A stretch of DNA of 64,000 nucleotides from Nitrospinaceae bacterium (lineage in GTDB: Bacteria > Nitrospinota > Nitrospinia > Nitrospinales > Nitrospinaceae). A program made the translations under genes and the position numbers. A model generated the notes under the pieces. The model did no database searches. It saw only the letters and a program-made list of their open reading frames with translations, and was not told where the DNA came from. The stretch covers positions 62,001 to 126,000 of the forward strand of contig JAHELC010000007.1 in NCBI GenBank assembly GCA_024644405.1. Reading direction: 5' to 3'. Below are positions 1 through 10,007 of this stretch, piece after piece; within the stretch, counting starts at the first letter, position 1, and each line of letters opens with the position of its first letter.

Positions 1-2461
1 CAGCCATGATTGAATTCAATTGAAAAATCTTTTGAGCGAGAGAAACGTAAGTGGAAATCAAATCCTCCGAATGCGACACTTGTTTCCCGTCAACCTCCTC
101 CTGGTACACGAAAACCAGATCCAGGTCCGAACCGAAGTTGATTTCCTGCCCGCCCAGTTTACCCAGCCCGATAATGGCGAAGTGATCCGGTAGATCCTTA
201 TTACTGCCCGACGACCCTAATTCCCCGCTCGCCAGTTGATACACGGTTTGCAGATAAATATCGGCCAGGTGAGACAAATCCGCCAGTGTACCCGGCACAT
301 CCGTTTCATGAATGATGAACCTTAACCCGATGCGAAACTCTTCGCCCTGCTTGAATTTTCGGAGGCAGATATTTTTTTCAGAGTGTTCCGCAACCGCCGA
401 CAACCGGGTCTTCAACTCCTCCATCATCATCGCCGGAGTTTTATAAAGGTACAGCGACTCCTGGTTGGAAATGACATCGATCAGGTTCGGCTGTTTGATC
501 AACAGGGTGGACAACACGCTGCTGGACCCGAAAAGAATCAGAAGAATTTCGAGAAATTTATGATTGTCCTGAAACACGGTCAAATAGGTTTCGCGGGCGT
601 GGCTGGCCTCCATAAAGCGTACCAGGTAATCCACTGCGGCATCCGGGTCGGGAACCTTGCGGCACAGGTCCAGCAGTGTCGGCAAAACCGCATAAAAGGT
701 TTGGATACTTTTTTCGCTGGCGTGGGACAGTTCCGGTCCATCGCGGAGCGTTTTTAAAAACTTGTAGGTGCGTTCGATATTCCTGAAAGGATAGTCTTTC
801 AGGGTGTTTTCCGTAAACCGTCCTTCCAGCTCCTGTTGGGTGGCCCACTGCTGTGCGGTATCACCCGCCGCCTGCTGGTCTTCATCTTCGGTAAACAGGT
901 TGGCGTACATATTCCCGACAAACTGCGTATGCCGCTCGAATTCCCGGTTCAACTGCTCCACCAACTGCGGGTAGGAGTCCCCCTGAAATCCCATTTTTCT
1001 TGCCAGGACCGCGAGGTTTTTTGCGTCTTTAGGAAGGTGATAGGTTTGCAGGCCAAAAGAAATCTGCACCCGGTTTTCCAGGTTGCGCAGGAAGATGTAG
1101 GCGTCGCGGAGATTTTCATATTCTTCATCCGTCAGAAATTCACGGTCGTTCAATTTTTTGATCAATGCCGAGGTATTGGGGTCGCGTAAACTCTGGTCAC
1201 GGCCACCGAACAACAGTTGATAGGACTGCACAATGAATTCCACTTCGCGGATGCCGCCAAATCCCAGCTTGATGTGTCCTTTTTCTAATTGATTCTTCTT
1301 TAAGTTCAGATCCACTTTTTTCTTCAGCGACTTGACTTCCTCGATGGCGTTGAAGTCCAGACTTCTGCGGTATACAAACGGACGGATCATGGTTAAAAAT
1401 TCCTTGCCCAGAGCCTGGCTGCCAGCGGAGACCCGCGCTTTGATGAGGGCCTGCCGCTCCCAGGTGCGTCCCCAGGATTCGTAATACGTCTCGCAACTGG
1501 TGAGAGAGTTGACCAGGTCTCCGCTTTTCCCATCCGGCCGGAGATCGAGATCGACCCGGAATACATTCCCTTCCGCGGTGATATCGTGAATGGTTTTGGT
1601 AATCAATTGTCCGAGCTTGGTGTGGAATTCATGATTACTGAGTTGGGTTTGCGACTCTCCCACCTGGGTCTCTCCCGCGCTGGAAGTGTAGATGTAGATC
1701 AAGTCGATGTCGGAGCTGTAGTTGAGTTCACGTCCGCCCAGCTTGCCCATGGACAGGATGGCGAACTCCGATTCACGGACCTGTCCGTCCGCGTCGGTAA
1801 ACAGGGGCGTGCCGTATTTCTCTTTGAGGATTTTAATTGAATATTCGTAAGCCACCTGCAGACAGACATCGGCCAGGTCGGACAGGCCCTCGACGTTTTC
1901 ACGCAAACTCACCAGGCCCATCAAATCGCGCAAACCCAGGCGGATGTACTCCCGTTTCTTGAATTTTCTCAGGAGGAACGCGGTTTGATCGGTCAATTCA
2001 TCCGTACCCGACAGCTCGTAAAAATCCCGGTACAACATATCCCGGGTTTTCGATCTGGTCAGGGTGTCGGGATCGCTCAACCAATCCACATAAGAAGGGT
2101 TGCTGAGGAGGGCGTCGGTCAACATCTGGCTTCCGGAGAAAAGAACGGTCAACGCTTTCAACAGGGAGGGCGAGTTGGACAACAGGGAATACAGGTGGTC
2201 TTTATCCCGGATTTCTTCGGCCAGCCGCTCAAAATTATTGAGAGCAATATCCGCATTATAGGATTGAGACAGATGATTCAAAAAAGAAGAAAAAAACTGC
2301 GGATACAATTTGGAGAAATTGCTCTGCCGGCTTAACGCGAGGAGAATCCGCCAGGCATTGTCCGGCTGTTCAAAGCCACCCTCGGCCAGCGCGGCTTCGA
2401 TTTCATCATTCCAGGGCTTGCTTTTGAACAGCCACGATTCCAATTTATTTGAATCATTCAT
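1..2461 (-). CDS. glnE: Glutamine synthetase adenylyltransferase/deadenylylase, partial at left edge
   Basis: Bifunctional enzyme that adds AMP to glutamine synthetase and removes it, under P-II control. About 820 residues are visible from the ATG at 2461; the 3' end lies outside the window (the usual length is about 950). The first nucleotidyltransferase domain has GKLGGRELNYSSDIDLIY near residue 230-250. The second begins at the window edge with GKLGGQEINFGSDLDLVF. Each carries the G-S/T-D-x-D metal-binding signature, so both half-enzymes look intact as far as can be seen. Between them is the helical linker with GFGGIREVEFIVQ. No good Shine-Dalgarno precedes the start. It lies directly downstream of glnA but beyond a strong terminator, so it probably has its own promoter or depends on read-through. 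The neighbouring glnA keeps the target tyrosine, which supports the assignment. Confidence 0.95.
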   Translation of the reverse strand, partial: MNDSNKLESWLFKSKPWNDEIEAALAEGGFEQPDNAWRILLALSRQSNFSKLYPQFFSSFLNHLSQSYNADIALNNFERLAEEIRDKDHLYSLLSNSPSLLKALTVLFSGSQMLTDALLSNPSYVDWLSDPDTLTRSKTRDMLYRDFYELSGTDELTDQTAFLLRKFKKREYIRLGLRDLMGLVSLRENVEGLSDLADVCLQVAYEYSIKILKEKYGTPLFTDADGQVRESEFAILSMGKLGGRELNYSSDIDLIYIYTSSAGETQVGESQTQLSNHEFHTKLGQLITKTIHDITAEGNVFRVDLDLRPDGKSGDLVNSLTSCETYYESWGRTWERQALIKARVSAGSQALGKEFLTMIRPFVYRRSLDFNAIEEVKSLKKKVDLNLKKNQLEKGHIKLGFGGIREVEFIVQSYQLLFGGRDQSLRDPNTSALIKKLNDREFLTDEEYENLRDAYIFLRNLENRVQISFGLQTYHLPKDAKNLAVLARKMGFQGDSYPQLVEQLNREFERHTQFVGNMYANLFTEDEDQQAAGDTAQQWATQQELEGRFTENTLKDYPFRNIERTYKFLKTLRDGPELSHASEKSIQTFYAVLPTLLDLCRKVPDPDAAVDYLVRFMEASHARETYLTVFQDNHKFLEILLILFGSSSVLSTLLIKQPNLIDVISNQESLYLYKTPAMMMEELKTRLSAVAEHSEKNICLRKFKQGEEFRIGLRFIIHETDVPGTLADLSHLADIYLQTVYQLASGELGSSGSNKDLPDHFAIIGLGKLGGQEINFGSDLDLVFVYQEEVDGKQVSHSEDLISTYVSLAQKIFQLNSIMA

Positions 2462-2504
2462 TCAGGGCCATTGTTGAGAGTGCCGTCGTTTCGCCAATCT
2501 AACA

Positions 2505-2536
2505 TAAAAAACCCCCTGGAAAAATCCAGGGGGTTT
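2505..2536 (-). terminator. Intrinsic terminator of glnA
   Basis: An 11-bp GC-rich inverted repeat (AACCCCCTGGA / TCCAGGGGGTT) with a 4-nt loop is followed on the minus strand by a run of six T. It lies 50 bp past the glnA stop and before the glnE start, so it separates the two genes transcriptionally. Confidence 0.9.
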
Positions 2537-2585
2537 ATCAATTGAAAAATTTAAATCATCAAACCTGGGGGATTCCCCGCAATCA

Positions 2586-3998
2586 TTAAATATCGTAGTA
2601 CAGGTAAAATTCATAGGGATGAGGCCGCAACCGCATTTCGTCGACTTCGTGCTCCCGCTTGTAGGAAATCCAGCGGTCGACCACATCCTGAGTGAACACA
2701 TCCCCTTTCAGCAGGAATTGGTGATCCTCTTCCAAGGCGAGGAGGGCTTCGTCCAAGGACCCGGGGAGCCGGGGAATATTGGCCAGTTCCTCCGGTCCGA
2801 GAGCGTAAATATCCTTATCCAGAGGTTCACCCGGATCGATTTTATTTTCGATGCCGTCCAGGCCCGCCATCAACATGGCCGAGAAAGCGAGATAACCGTT
2901 GCTGGACGGATCCGGAAACCGGCATTCCAGGCGCTTGGCTTTCGGGCTGGCCGAGTACATGGGAATACGCACCGCGGCACTCCGGTTGCGGCTGGAATAG
3001 GCCAGGTTGACGGGCGCCTCAAAGCCGGGAACCAGCCGCTTGTAGGAGTTCAGGGTCGGCGCAACAAAAGCCGCCAGCGCCCGGGCATGTTTCAGAATAC
3101 CGCCGATGTAATGCATCCCCATCTCACTGAAACCGGCATAACTGTTTCCGGCAAACAGCGGCTTGCCGCCCTTCCAGATACTTTGATGCACGTGCATTCC
3201 CGAACCGTTATCCCCAAAAATGGGTTTGGGCATGAAGGTGGCGGTTTTATTGTACCGGCGCGCAACGTTCTTAACGATGTATTTGTACCACATCAGATTG
3301 TCGGCACATCTCACCAGAGGGGCGAACCGCATGTCAATTTCACACTGCCCGCCGGAAGCCACTTCATGATGGTGACATTCCATCTGGATGCCGACTTTTT
3401 CCATCAACAAAGTCATCTCGGTTCGAATGTCATTCAAGCTGTCGCTGGGAGCCGCCGGGAAATACCCTTCCTTATAGCGCGGCTTGTAACCGAGGTTGGG
3501 GCCTTCATCACGCCCGGTGTTCCAGTTCCCCTCGCTCGAGTCCACATAATAAGCGGCGTGATTGATATCGGATTCATAGCGAACATCGTCAAATACAAAA
3601 AACTCCGGTTCGGGACCGAAATAAGCCGTGTCGCCGAGTCCCGTCGATTTGAGATAGGCTTCAGCCTTCATCGCGATGTTCCGCGGGTCGCGGGAGTATT
3701 TTTCCTTGGTGATGGGATCCACGATGTTACCGATCATGCTCAATGTCGGCTCTTTGGTGAAAGGATCCATAACACCGGTGTCAGAATTGGGAATGACCAG
3801 CATGTCACTGGCGTTGATGGCCTGCCATCCGCGGATACTGGATCCGTCAAACCCCAAGCCCTCTTCAAACATATGCTCTTCCAACTCGCTGATGGGAACG
3901 GTGAAATGCTGCCAGGTTCCCAGAAGATCCATGAATTTCAGGTCCACCATCACGGCACTGTTCTTCTTCGCTAAATCGATTACCTCTTTCGGTGTCAT
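2586..3998 (-). CDS. glnA: Glutamine synthetase type I
   Basis: Makes glutamine from glutamate, ammonia and ATP as a cytoplasmic dodecamer; it is the entry point of ammonium assimilation. Its 470 residues match the GSI family length. Visible signatures are the N-terminal beta-grasp segment ([17 protein letters not shown], about 20-36), [10 protein letters not shown] near 50, [10 protein letters not shown] near 128, and the ATP-binding segment with [16 protein letters not shown] near 255-270. Near the C-terminus it has the adenylylation segment [10 protein letters not shown], with the tyrosine modified by GlnE in the GSI-beta subtype. The start is preceded by GCGAGGAGC at good spacing. It follows glnB by 102 bp on the same strand and is likely cotranscribed with it. 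A terminator follows at 2505-2536. Confidence 0.98.
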   Translation of the reverse strand: MTPKEVIDLAKKNSAVMVDLKFMDLLGTWQHFTVPISELEEHMFEEGLGFDGSSIRGWQAINASDMLVIPNSDTGVMDPFTKEPTLSMIGNIVDPITKEKYSRDPRNIAMKAEAYLKSTGLGDTAYFGPEPEFFVFDDVRYESDINHAAYYVDSSEGNWNTGRDEGPNLGYKPRYKEGYFPAAPSDSLNDIRTEMTLLMEKVGIQMECHHHEVASGGQCEIDMRFAPLVRCADNLMWYKYIVKNVARRYNKTATFMPKPIFGDNGSGMHVHQSIWKGGKPLFAGNSYAGFSEMGMHYIGGILKHARALAAFVAPTLNSYKRLVPGFEAPVNLAYSSRNRSAAVRIPMYSASPKAKRLECRFPDPSSNGYLAFSAMLMAGLDGIENKIDPGEPLDKDIYALGPEELANIPRLPGSLDEALLALEEDHQFLLKGDVFTQDVVDRWISYKREHEVDEMRLRPHPYEFYLYYDI

Positions 3999-4100
3999 TA
4001 GGCTTGCTCCTCGCTTGACGAAAAATTTTAAAGATTAATTTATTAAATAGTCATTTATACAAAAAATGAAAAATTTGTCCGATGCGAAAAATCTAATTAT

Positions 4101-4826
<726 letters not shown>

Positions 4827-5471
4827 TTAGGACGGCTTACACGCTTCCGTAATCTGGTTCAGAAGAGCGGTCAACTCGTTCTGCTTTTGCCGAATGGTTT
4901 CCTTGTCCGCATCCCGAGGCACGTTCATAGGGGCACCGAAATTGACGGTCACTTTTGAGAATGGCAGGGGAAGGATAAACTTGTCCCAGCTGGAACACTC
5001 ATATTTCAGGGAGGCGTCCCAGCTCAATGTATAGACCGGAGCGCCGGTGATGCGCGACAATTGCGCCGTTCCTGCCTGGGCCTGGTGGCGGGGTCCGCGG
5101 GAACCATCGGCAATGATCCCCACTTTTAAATTCTGCTTTAAGAGGCTGATGCATTCGCGGGTTCCGGGTACGGTTTTTTTGAAAGAAGAACCCCGGACCA
5201 CTTTGTAACCGAATATTTTTCCAATATTGGCGATCAGATCGCCGTCTTTACTGGGGCTGACCAGAATATGGAGGTCATGCATTCCCCGAAACTGATACGT
5301 CAGGTAAAACAGGTGTGAATGCCATAACGTCAAAACGGCTTTCCCGCGTTGGTTCCGGATTTCATTATAGATCTCCGGATTTAAAATTTTTTTGCGGAGA
5401 GTCAGGCACCACAGGTGGAGAACACACCATAAAATGGGCGGCAGGATGGAATTGAACAACAATGCTTTCAT
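4827..5471 (-). CDS. DUF374 family lysophospholipid acyltransferase-like protein
   Basis: 214 residues of the DUF374 branch of the glycerolipid acyltransferase superfamily, often found in lipid A gene clusters. An N-terminal hydrophobic segment (about 5-25) would anchor it to the inner membrane. LTLWHSHLFYL near residue 50 corresponds to the H-x4-D region of acyltransferases, although the aspartate is not in its usual place. SPSKDGDLIA and the later GIIADGSRGPRHQAQ segment are typical of DUF374. The start overlaps the end of lpxB by four bases (ATGA), implying translational coupling. A role in acylating lipid A or a related lipid is inferred from position. No terminator is obvious downstream. 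Confidence 0.85.
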   Translation of the reverse strand: MKALLFNSILPPILWCVLHLWCLTLRKKILNPEIYNEIRNQRGKAVLTLWHSHLFYLTYQFRGMHDLHILVSPSKDGDLIANIGKIFGYKVVRGSSFKKTVPGTRECISLLKQNLKVGIIADGSRGPRHQAQAGTAQLSRITGAPVYTLSWDASLKYECSSWDKFILPLPFSKVTVNFGAPMNVPRDADKETIRQKQNELTALLNQITEACKPS

Positions 5472-6631
5472 TGGGAACCCGGAGAAAGGTTCATAAAATC
5501 GGCCATACTGCGGGCAATGCGCGCCACCACCCCCGGGGTTCCGAGGGATTGCCGAACTTTCTGCAGCCGGTTCCTCACCGCATGCGCTTGTTCCGGATCT
5601 TTTAACACCTTCAGAGCCTCGGCGGCGATCCTCTCCGGGGTCACCTGTTCGTTCAGAAGCTCAGGCACCACTTCCTCCCCCGCCACAATGTTGATCAGGC
5701 CGAAGTGGGTGATGTGCGTGATCAAGCGCGCGATAAAGTGGGTGAGGGGATGAATCCTGTAAATAATGACCATGGGAACGGTGAACAGTCCCGCCTCCAG
5801 CGTCGATGAACCGGAAGCCATGATGAGTGCGTCACTGCAATTCATCACGTCATAATTTCTGCCGGTCAGTGTCTTAATACCCAGAAGATTGTCGCCCAGT
5901 TTTTGCCGAATGAGTTTGGGGTCGATGCTGTCGGCCACCGGCAACAGAAACTGGCATTGCCCCAACTCTTCTTGAATAATCCGGGCGGCAGCGACCATAT
6001 CGTCCAGCAGGTAATTGATCTCGCTCATGCGGCTTCCCGGAAGCAGACCCACGGTTTTGACGGCGGGATCCAATCCGAACTCCTGCAACGCCTCCTCCCG
6101 AGAAACCCGAGGCCGGACAATATCGATGAAGGGGTGACCCAGGTATTCGACGGGAACCCGGGCGTTGCGATAAATCGTTTCCTCGAAAGGCAGGATGACG
6201 TACATTTTGCTCACGGTTTCACGAATGGTATTCACCCGGCCTTTGCGCGAAGCCCACACCTGCGGGCTGATATAAAACAGCGCCGGGCAATTCCATTGCT
6301 TGCACACTTTGGCGAGCTTTAAATTGAAAAAAGGATAATTGATCAGGATGGCGGCGCGGTATTTCCCCTTGGCGATTTCGCGCGACAGTGTGCGGTAGAC
6401 TTTCATGTGGTGCCACAGGCTGTTCACAAATTCGAACAGGCCCATTCCCCCCATGCGGCTGATATCATACAGCGTGCTGACGCCGGCTTCCTGCATGTGC
6501 TTGCCGCCAACGCCTTCAAACAGAAGTTGGGGATGCTGGGTCCTCAGCGCCTGGACCAGATGGCCGCCATGCAGATCGCCGGACGCTTCTCCGGCAACGA
6601 TCAGAATTTGATCCGAATCTGAACTGACCAA
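5468..6631 (-). CDS. lpxB: Lipid-A-disaccharide synthase
   Basis: Peripheral inner-membrane glycosyltransferase (GT19) that joins UDP-2,3-diacylglucosamine and lipid X into the lipid A disaccharide. 387 residues, normal length. The N-terminal motif ILIVAGEASGDLHGG is diagnostic. Others are INYPFFNLKLAK near 97, YISPQVWASRKGRV near 122, LLPGSRMSEI near 195 and ALIMASGSSTLEAGL near 268, where the family binds UDP. It follows lpxI by 66 bp and overlaps the DUF374 gene, so it belongs to one lipid A transcription unit. Confidence 0.97.
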   Translation of the reverse strand: MVSSDSDQILIVAGEASGDLHGGHLVQALRTQHPQLLFEGVGGKHMQEAGVSTLYDISRMGGMGLFEFVNSLWHHMKVYRTLSREIAKGKYRAAILINYPFFNLKLAKVCKQWNCPALFYISPQVWASRKGRVNTIRETVSKMYVILPFEETIYRNARVPVEYLGHPFIDIVRPRVSREEALQEFGLDPAVKTVGLLPGSRMSEINYLLDDMVAAARIIQEELGQCQFLLPVADSIDPKLIRQKLGDNLLGIKTLTGRNYDVMNCSDALIMASGSSTLEAGLFTVPMVIIYRIHPLTHFIARLITHITHFGLINIVAGEEVVPELLNEQVTPERIAAEALKVLKDPEQAHAVRNRLQKVRQSLGTPGVVARIARSMADFMNLSPGSQ

Positions 6632-6697
6632 TGGGGTTCCTCAACGACTAAAGAGTTTTTTCAACGGAGGCTTTGGGGGACGGGCATCCACCCTGCT

Positions 6698-7519
6698 TCA
6701 GATGCACACAATGGATATGCCTGCCCGGTCGGCCTGCTCCACCACCCGATCGCGTTCCACGATCATGATTCTCCCGGCTTCCACCGCCACCACCGATGCT
6801 TTGCCCTGGACCATTCGCTCCAGGGTCTGGGGCCCGATACCGGGGCTGTCGAAGCGGTAATCCTGGTGGGTCCGGCTGACCTTGATCACCGTACAGCCTT
6901 CCTGGCCGAGGCTGCATCCCCGTTCAATGGTCTGATCCGTGCCTTCCACCGCTTCCACGGCGATGACCGTTTTATTCTTGACCACGATGGTTTGTCCGAT
7001 TTCCTGATCCGCCATGTAGCGGGCGATGGGAAAACCAAATTCGATATCCGCCATTTCCTTTTCCGAGGGTTGCCGGCGGGTCAATACCCCCTTTTTCGGA
7101 TAGAGCTCTTTCATATATTCCATCTGGTCGAGCACCTTGAAACCTCGACTCTCGATTTCTTCGATGATCTTCAACATCACGGTTTTGTCCTGGTGGGTCC
7201 GGAACGACATGGACGTCATAATTTTGAGTGTTTCCAGATCGAACAGCTGGGGCTTGAAGATCATTTTCTTTTCTACTTTGCCGATGATCAAAATATCCTT
7301 GATGTTTTCTTCTTCCAGGGTCTTGAAGATTTTTCCGCTTTTGGCGAGACCGATGGAATAATTTTTTTCGACGAAGGGTTTCAGGCGGGCGTCTATTTCA
7401 TCGGTGAAGGCGACGGACACGATGCGGAGCCCGTCCTCATGGGCTTTTTTGGCGAAGTAAACGGGTATTTCACCGGCCCCGGCAATCAGGCCGATACGTT
7501 GAGCAGCCAGGGTGTTCAT
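6698..7519 (-). CDS. lpxI: UDP-2,3-diacylglucosamine pyrophosphatase LpxI (DUF1009)
   Basis: Hydrolyses UDP-2,3-diacylglucosamine to lipid X and UMP, replacing LpxH in lineages that lack it. 273 residues. The N-terminal RIGLIAGAGEIPVYFA, the central SFRTHQDKTVMLKIIEEIESRG and the C-terminal VSRTHQDYRFDSPGIG and GRIMIVERD segments fit DUF1009/LpxI. It sits between the Gfo/Idh gene and lpxB, the expected place for the step before LpxB. No lpxH is present in the window. Confidence 0.93.
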   Translation of the reverse strand: MNTLAAQRIGLIAGAGEIPVYFAKKAHEDGLRIVSVAFTDEIDARLKPFVEKNYSIGLAKSGKIFKTLEEENIKDILIIGKVEKKMIFKPQLFDLETLKIMTSMSFRTHQDKTVMLKIIEEIESRGFKVLDQMEYMKELYPKKGVLTRRQPSEKEMADIEFGFPIARYMADQEIGQTIVVKNKTVIAVEAVEGTDQTIERGCSLGQEGCTVIKVSRTHQDYRFDSPGIGPQTLERMVQGKASVVAVEAGRIMIVERDRVVEQADRAGISIVCI

Positions 7520-7626
7520 AAGATGAAATGTCCAGGAAAGAAATTCTTAAAAGAGTGCGGAGAGTTCAACCCCGTTTACTGTGTGCCCGGCCCGCAGGCG
7601 TGGAACGGGTCCATCGCACTTCCGTA

Positions 7627-8598
7627 TTAATGGGGGATTCCGTTTTGCTTGTAGAATTGCTCCATAATTCCCAACGCGATTTCCAGGGAATACAATTCGT
7701 TGTCGACCGCCACTTTCCGTGGAGTTCCGTTTTTAACACAGTCGAGAAAATGCTGGATTTCCAGTTTCAGCGGATTGTCCTTGTGCACGAAAATTCGCTC
7801 GATCAGGGATTCCTGCTTGTAACGGAGAGAATCCTTGGTCAACATGTAATCCGACGAGGACTGCCGGTGAACGTAAATTTCCTGATCGGTGTAATCGAGA
7901 ATGACGTAGGAATCCTTCTGGGTAATGGACAGGGTGCGCTCCTTGTTTTGAGAAGCGCGGCTGGCTAGAATAATGGCAATGCAGCCATTTTCAAATTCCA
8001 GCTGAACACTGACGACGTCGTCTTTTTCCGAAAAGATCGATCGGCCCATCACATTGATCCGGGCCACTTTTGAGTCGATAAGATTGAGGATAATATCGAT
8101 ATCGTGGATCATGGTGTCCAGCACCACGCTGTCATCCTTCATCCGCTCGACAAACGGCCCCATCCGTTTGCATTCGACCAGTATGGGATCATCCACCAGT
8201 TTGTGGAGTTCCTGAACGGCTCCGTTGAACCGCTCGACATGGCCGATATGCAAAATCAGGTTTTTGGAATCCGCCAGACTGAACAGTTCGCGGGCATGTT
8301 CGAGGTTGTCGGAGCAGGGTTTCTCCAACAGCACATGGACACCGGCATTCAGAACTTCCATTCCGATTTGATAGTGCAGTTTGGTGGGAACCGCGACCAC
8401 CGCCACATCCACCTCTTTCAACATTTTATTTAAATCACTAAAATATGGAACCTCGTACCGTTCGCTGATGACGCGGCCGCGCTGTTCGCTGGCATCTGAA
8501 ATACCCTTCAGGTCGACATCGCGGTTTTCTGACAGAACACCCACGTGATATTCGCCCATTTTACCGACGCCTAATACTCCTGCTTTAATCCGGCTCAT
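7627..8598 (-). CDS. Gfo/Idh/MocA family NAD(P)-dependent oxidoreductase in the lipid A cluster
   Basis: 323 residues with an N-terminal Rossmann fold (GVLGVGKMGEYHVG, about 7-20) and the family motif LLEKPCS near 92, whose lysine acts in catalysis in many members. The C-terminal half is the usual alpha/beta substrate domain. Its ATG directly abuts the lpxA stop codon, so the two are translationally coupled. Family members in lipid A clusters include GnnA, which oxidises the 3-hydroxyl of UDP-GlcNAc so that the transaminase GnnB can make a 3-amino sugar. No gnnB-like aminotransferase is in this window, so the GnnA role is a hypothesis. Similar Gfo/Idh genes of unknown role occur in other lpx clusters. 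Confidence 0.85.
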   Translation of the reverse strand: MSRIKAGVLGVGKMGEYHVGVLSENRDVDLKGISDASEQRGRVISERYEVPYFSDLNKMLKEVDVAVVAVPTKLHYQIGMEVLNAGVHVLLEKPCSDNLEHARELFSLADSKNLILHIGHVERFNGAVQELHKLVDDPILVECKRMGPFVERMKDDSVVLDTMIHDIDIILNLIDSKVARINVMGRSIFSEKDDVVSVQLEFENGCIAIILASRASQNKERTLSITQKDSYVILDYTDQEIYVHRQSSSDYMLTKDSLRYKQESLIERIFVHKDNPLKLEIQHFLDCVKNGTPRKVAVDNELYSLEIALGIMEQFYKQNGIPH

Positions 8599-9378
8599 TT
8601 ATTTACTGAATCCTCTCTTTGAATTTCTTACAAAATCAGTAAGATATCGGATTTCATCGATCATTTCAATTTCGCTTTCAATTTTTTCAATGGCCTGGGT
8701 GGTATTCAACCCGGGGTTTTTGAGGATTTTAAAGGCATTTTTGATGGCCGTTCGCACTTTGGGGCCAAAATCGCGCCGCCGCAGACCCACCGAGTTGAGG
8801 CTCACCAGTTTTGCCGGCCAGCCGCCCACCAGCGCGTAGGGCAAAACATCCTGGCTGATGCCGCTCATTCCCTGAATCATGGAATGGGCACCGATGCGGG
8901 CGTATTGATGGATCGCCACAAAACCCGAGATAAATGCGTAATCTTCAACAATAATATGACCGGACAATCCGGTCGAATTCACCACAACCACATGATTGCC
9001 GAGTTCACAATCATGCGCCACATGCGCGTAATTCATCAGCATGCAATGGTCGCCGATTCTGGTGATGCCGTTCTCTTTGCCGGAACGTTGAACCGTGACA
9101 AACTCGCGAATAGTGGTGTTGCTGCCGATATGAACGAAAGAGGGGACATCCTCGAATCCGACAATCTGGGGATCGCCCCCCAATGAAGCCCCGTGATAGA
9201 TCTTGCAGTTTTCCCCGATCACCGTCCCTTTGTCGATCAGGACGTTGGGCCCCACCACGGTTCCCTCCCCAATTTTAACACCCGGCCCGATGGTGGTGTA
9301 GGGTGCAACGGTAACATTGTCCCCCAAGACCGCAGAGGGGTCAATGGTGGCATTTTCTGAAATATTCACAAGACCCAC
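8599..9378 (-). CDS. lpxA: UDP-N-acetylglucosamine acyltransferase
   Basis: First committed enzyme of lipid A synthesis; it transfers a hydroxyacyl chain from acyl carrier protein to the 3-position of the UDP-sugar. 259 residues of hexapeptide repeats (left-handed beta-helix). The active-site histidine lies in NYAHVAHDCELGNHV near 122-136, and the C-terminal helical segment is normal. The annotated start is a GTG at 9378. A second in-frame GTG at 9369 has AGGTGG five bases upstream and may be the true start, shortening the protein by three residues. It is coupled to the downstream Gfo/Idh gene. Confidence 0.96.
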   Translation of the reverse strand: MGLVNISENATIDPSAVLGDNVTVAPYTTIGPGVKIGEGTVVGPNVLIDKGTVIGENCKIYHGASLGGDPQIVGFEDVPSFVHIGSNTTIREFVTVQRSGKENGITRIGDHCMLMNYAHVAHDCELGNHVVVVNSTGLSGHIIVEDYAFISGFVAIHQYARIGAHSMIQGMSGISQDVLPYALVGGWPAKLVSLNSVGLRRRDFGPKVRTAIKNAFKILKNPGLNTTQAIEKIESEIEMIDEIRYLTDFVRNSKRGFSK

Positions 9379-9496
9379 CTGACAAGGATATTATTTCTGG
9401 AATCCATTTGCACAACAACGGGGAAGGCAAAAACCAGCAACGGGCCCTGCGCACAAGGCCTTACTTATTAATATTAAACGGGTTAGGGGAGAGATT

Positions 9497-9928
9497 TCAA
9501 CTTTTTCCAAGTACCGCCTGAATGGTTCCCTGGGTCACCACCTGTTCTTCCACCAGGGCCTTTCCATCAAAACGAAACAGCTCCCCCCTTTGCTTGGTCT
9601 TGGTCAATTCCAGACGCAGCACATCCCCTGGGACCACGGGCTTCCGAAACTTGACGCCATCGATGCCCGTAAAAAATACGGAGGCACTCCCCTCTTTTTT
9701 CAACACCCGCATCGCCAAAATGCAGGCCACCTGCGCCATCGCCTCAACAATCAGGACACCGGGCATTACGGGGAAATCGGGGAAATGCCCCTGGAAAAAC
9801 GGTTCGTTCATGGTGACGGATTTAATGCCCACAATATGGGAATCGTCATCGCACTCAATTATCTTATCGACCAGCAAAAAAGGATACCGATGAGGAATGA
9901 TTTTTTTAATCTCATTAATGTCTAACAT
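9497..9928 (-). CDS. fabZ: 3-hydroxyacyl-[acyl-carrier-protein] dehydratase
   Basis: Hot-dog-fold dehydratase of the fatty acid elongation cycle. Its position reflects competition with LpxA for hydroxyacyl-ACP. 143 residues. IIPHRYPFLLVDKI near 9-22 and FFQGHFPDFPVMPGVLIVEA near 44-63 hold the catalytic histidine and glutamate. GAGGGTTTTTA precedes the ATG. In many relatives lpxD lies between ompH and fabZ; here it is absent. Confidence 0.97.
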   Translation of the reverse strand: MLDINEIKKIIPHRYPFLLVDKIIECDDDSHIVGIKSVTMNEPFFQGHFPDFPVMPGVLIVEAMAQVACILAMRVLKKEGSASVFFTGIDGVKFRKPVVPGDVLRLELTKTKQRGELFRFDGKALVEEQVVTQGTIQAVLGKS

Positions 9929-10007
9929 TAAAAACCCTCAACTGATGAATTGATAGTTTATCAGGGAAAGAATATCATGACGGCGGCTTGGGGCCTGCCA
10001 GACGGAA

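Noticed and set aside
2619-3974. 451-codon open frame on the plus strand
   Set aside because: Antisense shadow of glnA with no ribosome site or family motif.
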